This document shows, piece by piece, positions 61,340 to 64,000 of a stretch of DNA of 64,000 bases. Numbering within the stretch: position 1 is the stretch's first letter; every line of letters begins with the position of its first letter. Origin of the DNA: Hofstenia miamia (Eukaryota > Xenacoelomorpha > Acoela). The translations under genes were made by a program, and so were the position numbers. Location: positions 128,934 to 192,933 of the forward strand of contig SCFE01000048.1 in the NCBI GenBank assembly GCA_004352715.1, in the 5' to 3' direction. The notes beneath the pieces are model-generated. The model did no database searches. It saw nothing but the letters and a program-made list of their open reading frames with translations, and was not told where the DNA came from.

Positions 61340-63400
61340 AGTATTTATTTTATTTTATTAGTTTCTGATAATTGTAATTTACGCTATTTATTTCTATATT
61401 TAGAAAATGTTCCAAAGTTGTTTTAATACCTAATGTACAAAATGTAGTTTAAATCATTAAACGATTGCTATTGTGTTTTTATAATCTCATAAGCAATTAC
61501 AAGTATATATTAATTTAAGTTTTATGTACTATATAATGCTTAAATTTATTTTATATCGCTTTGATGTTCATCTTCAATTTAAAAATTTTGCTTCTTTTCA
61601 TGCAAACTGTTTACAACTATGTGTTTTGTAAAATCAATCAATTTAATCATTTTTGCGTCAATGTATTTTTTATGAAAATGTGTTAGTCTTTGTGTAAATA
61701 AAAATGTTTTGCGATTCATGACATCTAATTGATTCGTTTTTGAAATGGTGTTATGTATTCATTTGCGACTATCAAAATTTACGAATTGACTGAAGAAAAA
61801 TGTGAATGTTAACGCTTTCTCAATAATTATAATGTTTTTATTTTGAAATTCATAAACTATTAAACAACTGCAAGTACTTTAACAATCATTGATTTGTAGA
61901 ATGTCTTAAAATTTATTTTAAATTAAATATCCCAAAGGCAAATATTTTTTTCGAAAGGACAAAACAAATCACCAAAAGGAAAATTTAATATCCCAAAGGC
62001 AAATATTTTTTTTCGAAAAGACAAAACAAATCATCGACGCAAATGGAAAAACGTCGGAAAAAATGTAAATCTACAAACATGGAAAAGACGTATACCCGGT
62101 ATTTATTAATTTCTTAATATAAAAGACACCAATAAAATTTTAAAATGTAAGCAATTTTTTATAATATAAAATTTATATTTTTAAACGTTTTGTATATATG
62201 CGTATCAATAAACGCTAACCAATTTACGACACTAATAACAAAATATGTTATCAAAAATCTTGAATTATCTTCATTGGGGCTTTTTTGAAAGTAAGGCTCT
62301 TAAAATGAGTAGTCACTTGGTTTTAGATAGTTGCTCAAAGAAACGAAATTGCTAGTAAAATACACACTCAAAAATACTGAACAGTCAAATGCTACAGCGA
62401 TGGTTGGTATCTGCTCCAGAGGTATTGAGCCTCCTAGTCCCCCACGCTTGCGGCCCTGTAGAACACTTAGATATATCTTTATTATTTAGTGAGTTGTATG
62501 TTCACTAAAATTTTTCTTGATATCATCACAAATGCTTGGGTTTTTTTGGGTTCTTATTGAAAAATTACAAAGATGATGGTGGAATTAATCACAAATCAAA
62601 CCATTTTGCAACAAATCAAGAATATCTGATTAATCATAAATCTTCTTCTTAAATATATATAATTTTTTCTTTGATCAAATAGTACATTTTCAGACCAAAG
62701 TCAATTGGCAGTAAATGATGGGATATTTTAGTATTGGTTAGGTGAAAATACGTCTTTCTTAGCCCTATTTCCATCAGTGTTAGTTTTATGAAACAAATCG
62801 ATTTGTCCACATTTGTGAGTAATTTTATCCAAGACTGTACAGAAATATTGAAAGCATTTTACACATCTATGAGATAGGGCGCGCACATGCAATTGTGATG
62901 ATATGTCCTAGAACATGTACTTATGCATGAATTACATTCATATAAAATTTTCTTCGTTGTGAAATCTATTTTTGAAATATATTCAAATTATTTCTATACC
63001 TAGTGTTCAAATTTATTTGAAAAGAAGGAGACAATTCTCTAACGTGTGGTGTTTTTAGATTTTAAATATAAATGTTCGTGAGTTACAAGCGTTTAAAAAA
63101 GGTTTTGAAGTCAACAGAAATTTTAAGAAATTCCTACTGGAAAGAAGGCTAAATATAAACGTTTCCAACTTAGTTTTAGGCTAAGAAGCGTAATTCGAAA
63201 AATGTATAAATTTGTTTTTTTTAAAATGCCAAAAATATTAAAGAAATCGCTTCATTTGCTTAAGATTCTGATGATAAAATATAGGGTTTTCATGTCGTCA
63301 TAGTCATGCTTATTGCCTTTAGTAGAGGTACTTTCTGACTTAAATAAGTATTCTTCTTCTTCGTCTTATTATTATTCATTATTATTGTCATTATTATTAT
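61340..63400. other. no supported gene; 61-bp direct repeat
   Basis: AATATCCCAAAGGCAAATAT to AAAACAAATCA occurs at 61926 and again at 61987, a two-copy tandem repeat. The rest is AT-rich; an (ATT)n tract at about 63366-63400 abuts the LINE. Confidence 0.6.
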
Positions 63401-64000
63401 AAGATAATTAAACAATTAAGAAATAAAAAATCTGCCTTAAAACAGAAAAGGTTCTTTGATAAACTAAGCAATACAAACGAAAAATGGCGATATGTTCATA
63501 AATTATTGGGAAAAAGTAAAGGACTTTCAACTGACATTAACAAATTAAGTATTGATAACAAAATTACAACGGAAAAAACAAGAATAATAGACCATCTACC
63601 TCAAAATTTAAGGAACATGGCAATTTCAATTTTCCCCAATATAAGAGAAAGACAAACATTAATAAATTCCCAGCAAAATCATACTTTTTTTAGACTCGTA
63701 AATGCAAATGAACTAGAAACAATAATAAGAAAGTTAGACACAAATAAATCAACTGCATCCTATAATCTTTCAATCTTTATTATTAAACGTCATTTTCATA
63801 TCTTTAGTGAACAGCTTCTATTCGCATTTAACCTGTGTATTATTGATAATGAATTCCCTGATATATTTAAGAAATCAGACATAAGCCCTATATATAAAAA
63901 AGGCGATCCTCTAAACGCACAAAATTATTGGCCAATTTGCATTGGCCATCCTTTCAGTAAACTATTTGAAAAATTATTAAATAATCAAATAAATGCATAT
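63401..64000 (+). CDS. LINE reverse transcriptase, N-terminal part (continues past window)
   Basis: One open frame of about 200 codons runs to the window edge. It has KQLRNKKSALKQKRFFDKL and KWRYVHKLLGKSK (the linker between endonuclease and reverse transcriptase), NELETIIRKLDTNKS, and FKKSDISPIYKKGDPLNAQN. Then come YWPICIGHPFSKLFEKLLNN, which is reverse-transcriptase motif 1-2 ('VxPIxKxGDxxxxxNYRPIS'). CR1/Jockey-like. The endonuclease domain is missing, and the left edge is an (ATT)n tract, so the copy is probably 5'-truncated. The catalytic motifs would lie beyond 64000. Confidence 0.85.

Noticed and set aside
1-64000. Search for tRNA, rRNA and other structured RNA genes
   Set aside because: No cloverleaf with a proper T-loop (GGTTCRANNC) and acceptor stem, and no rRNA-like segment, was recognised by eye. 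A tRNAscan-SE/Infernal run would be decisive.
1-64000. Endogenous virus or LTR retrotransposon
   Set aside because: No protease/integrase/RNase H motifs of LTR type, no paired LTRs and no capsid-like ORF were seen. All reverse-transcriptase pieces are of LINE type.

Overview
This is eukaryotic, almost certainly invertebrate animal, DNA. It is very AT-rich and gene-poor, full of (TA)n microsatellites, assembly gaps (runs of N) and decayed transposons. Supporting an animal origin are a spliced nuclear-receptor gene, Tc1-like, piggyBac-like and hAT-type DNA transposons, LINE (CR1/Jockey-like) retrotransposons, and remnants that look like the GIY-YIG end of Penelope-like elements. The nuclear receptor is Knirps-like, a group known from arthropods, so an arthropod is my best guess. 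The species cannot be named from sequence alone.

Layout. 1-6.6 kb is a transposon graveyard: a LINE 3' end, a broken Tc1 transposase, a piggyBac-like transposase cut by a gap, and two 5'-truncated LINEs meeting head to head. 6.6-11.6 kb holds little beyond a 1-kb gap and one LINE tail. 11.6-21 kb has an internally deleted piggyBac-like copy, two Penelope-like fragments and two dead Tc1 transposases. 23.4-32.2 kb (minus strand) is the one convincing host gene. It has five coding exons encoding a 270-residue nuclear receptor with a complete two-zinc-finger DNA-binding domain and no recognisable ligand-binding domain. Its 6.6-kb first intron, which separates the two fingers, contains a Penelope-like fragment and an adjoining hAT-type miniature element. 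33.7-35.4 kb has two exon-like minus-strand ORFs of unknown identity. 37.6-39 kb is a complex tandem repeat. 39-50.7 kb is mostly empty, with a small inverted-repeat element. 50.8-51.8 kb is a dead Tc1 transposase. 52.7-61.3 kb has an hAT-type miniature element, a 100-bp minisatellite, several duplicated blocks next to gaps (probably assembly errors) and a weak two-exon plus-strand gene candidate. The window ends inside a LINE reverse-transcriptase ORF that runs off the edge.

How the parts relate. No operon or pathway is present. The transposons are mostly inactive: of the four Tc1 copies, three have lost or altered one of the three catalytic acidic positions and all four are frameshifted. 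The most noteworthy item is the receptor. Its exon structure was worked out by hand: every splice phase matches, all junctions have GT/AG ends, and the finger cysteines, recognition helix and A-box fall in order. Several repeated blocks flank Ns and should be read as possible assembly artefacts before any biological meaning is given to them.
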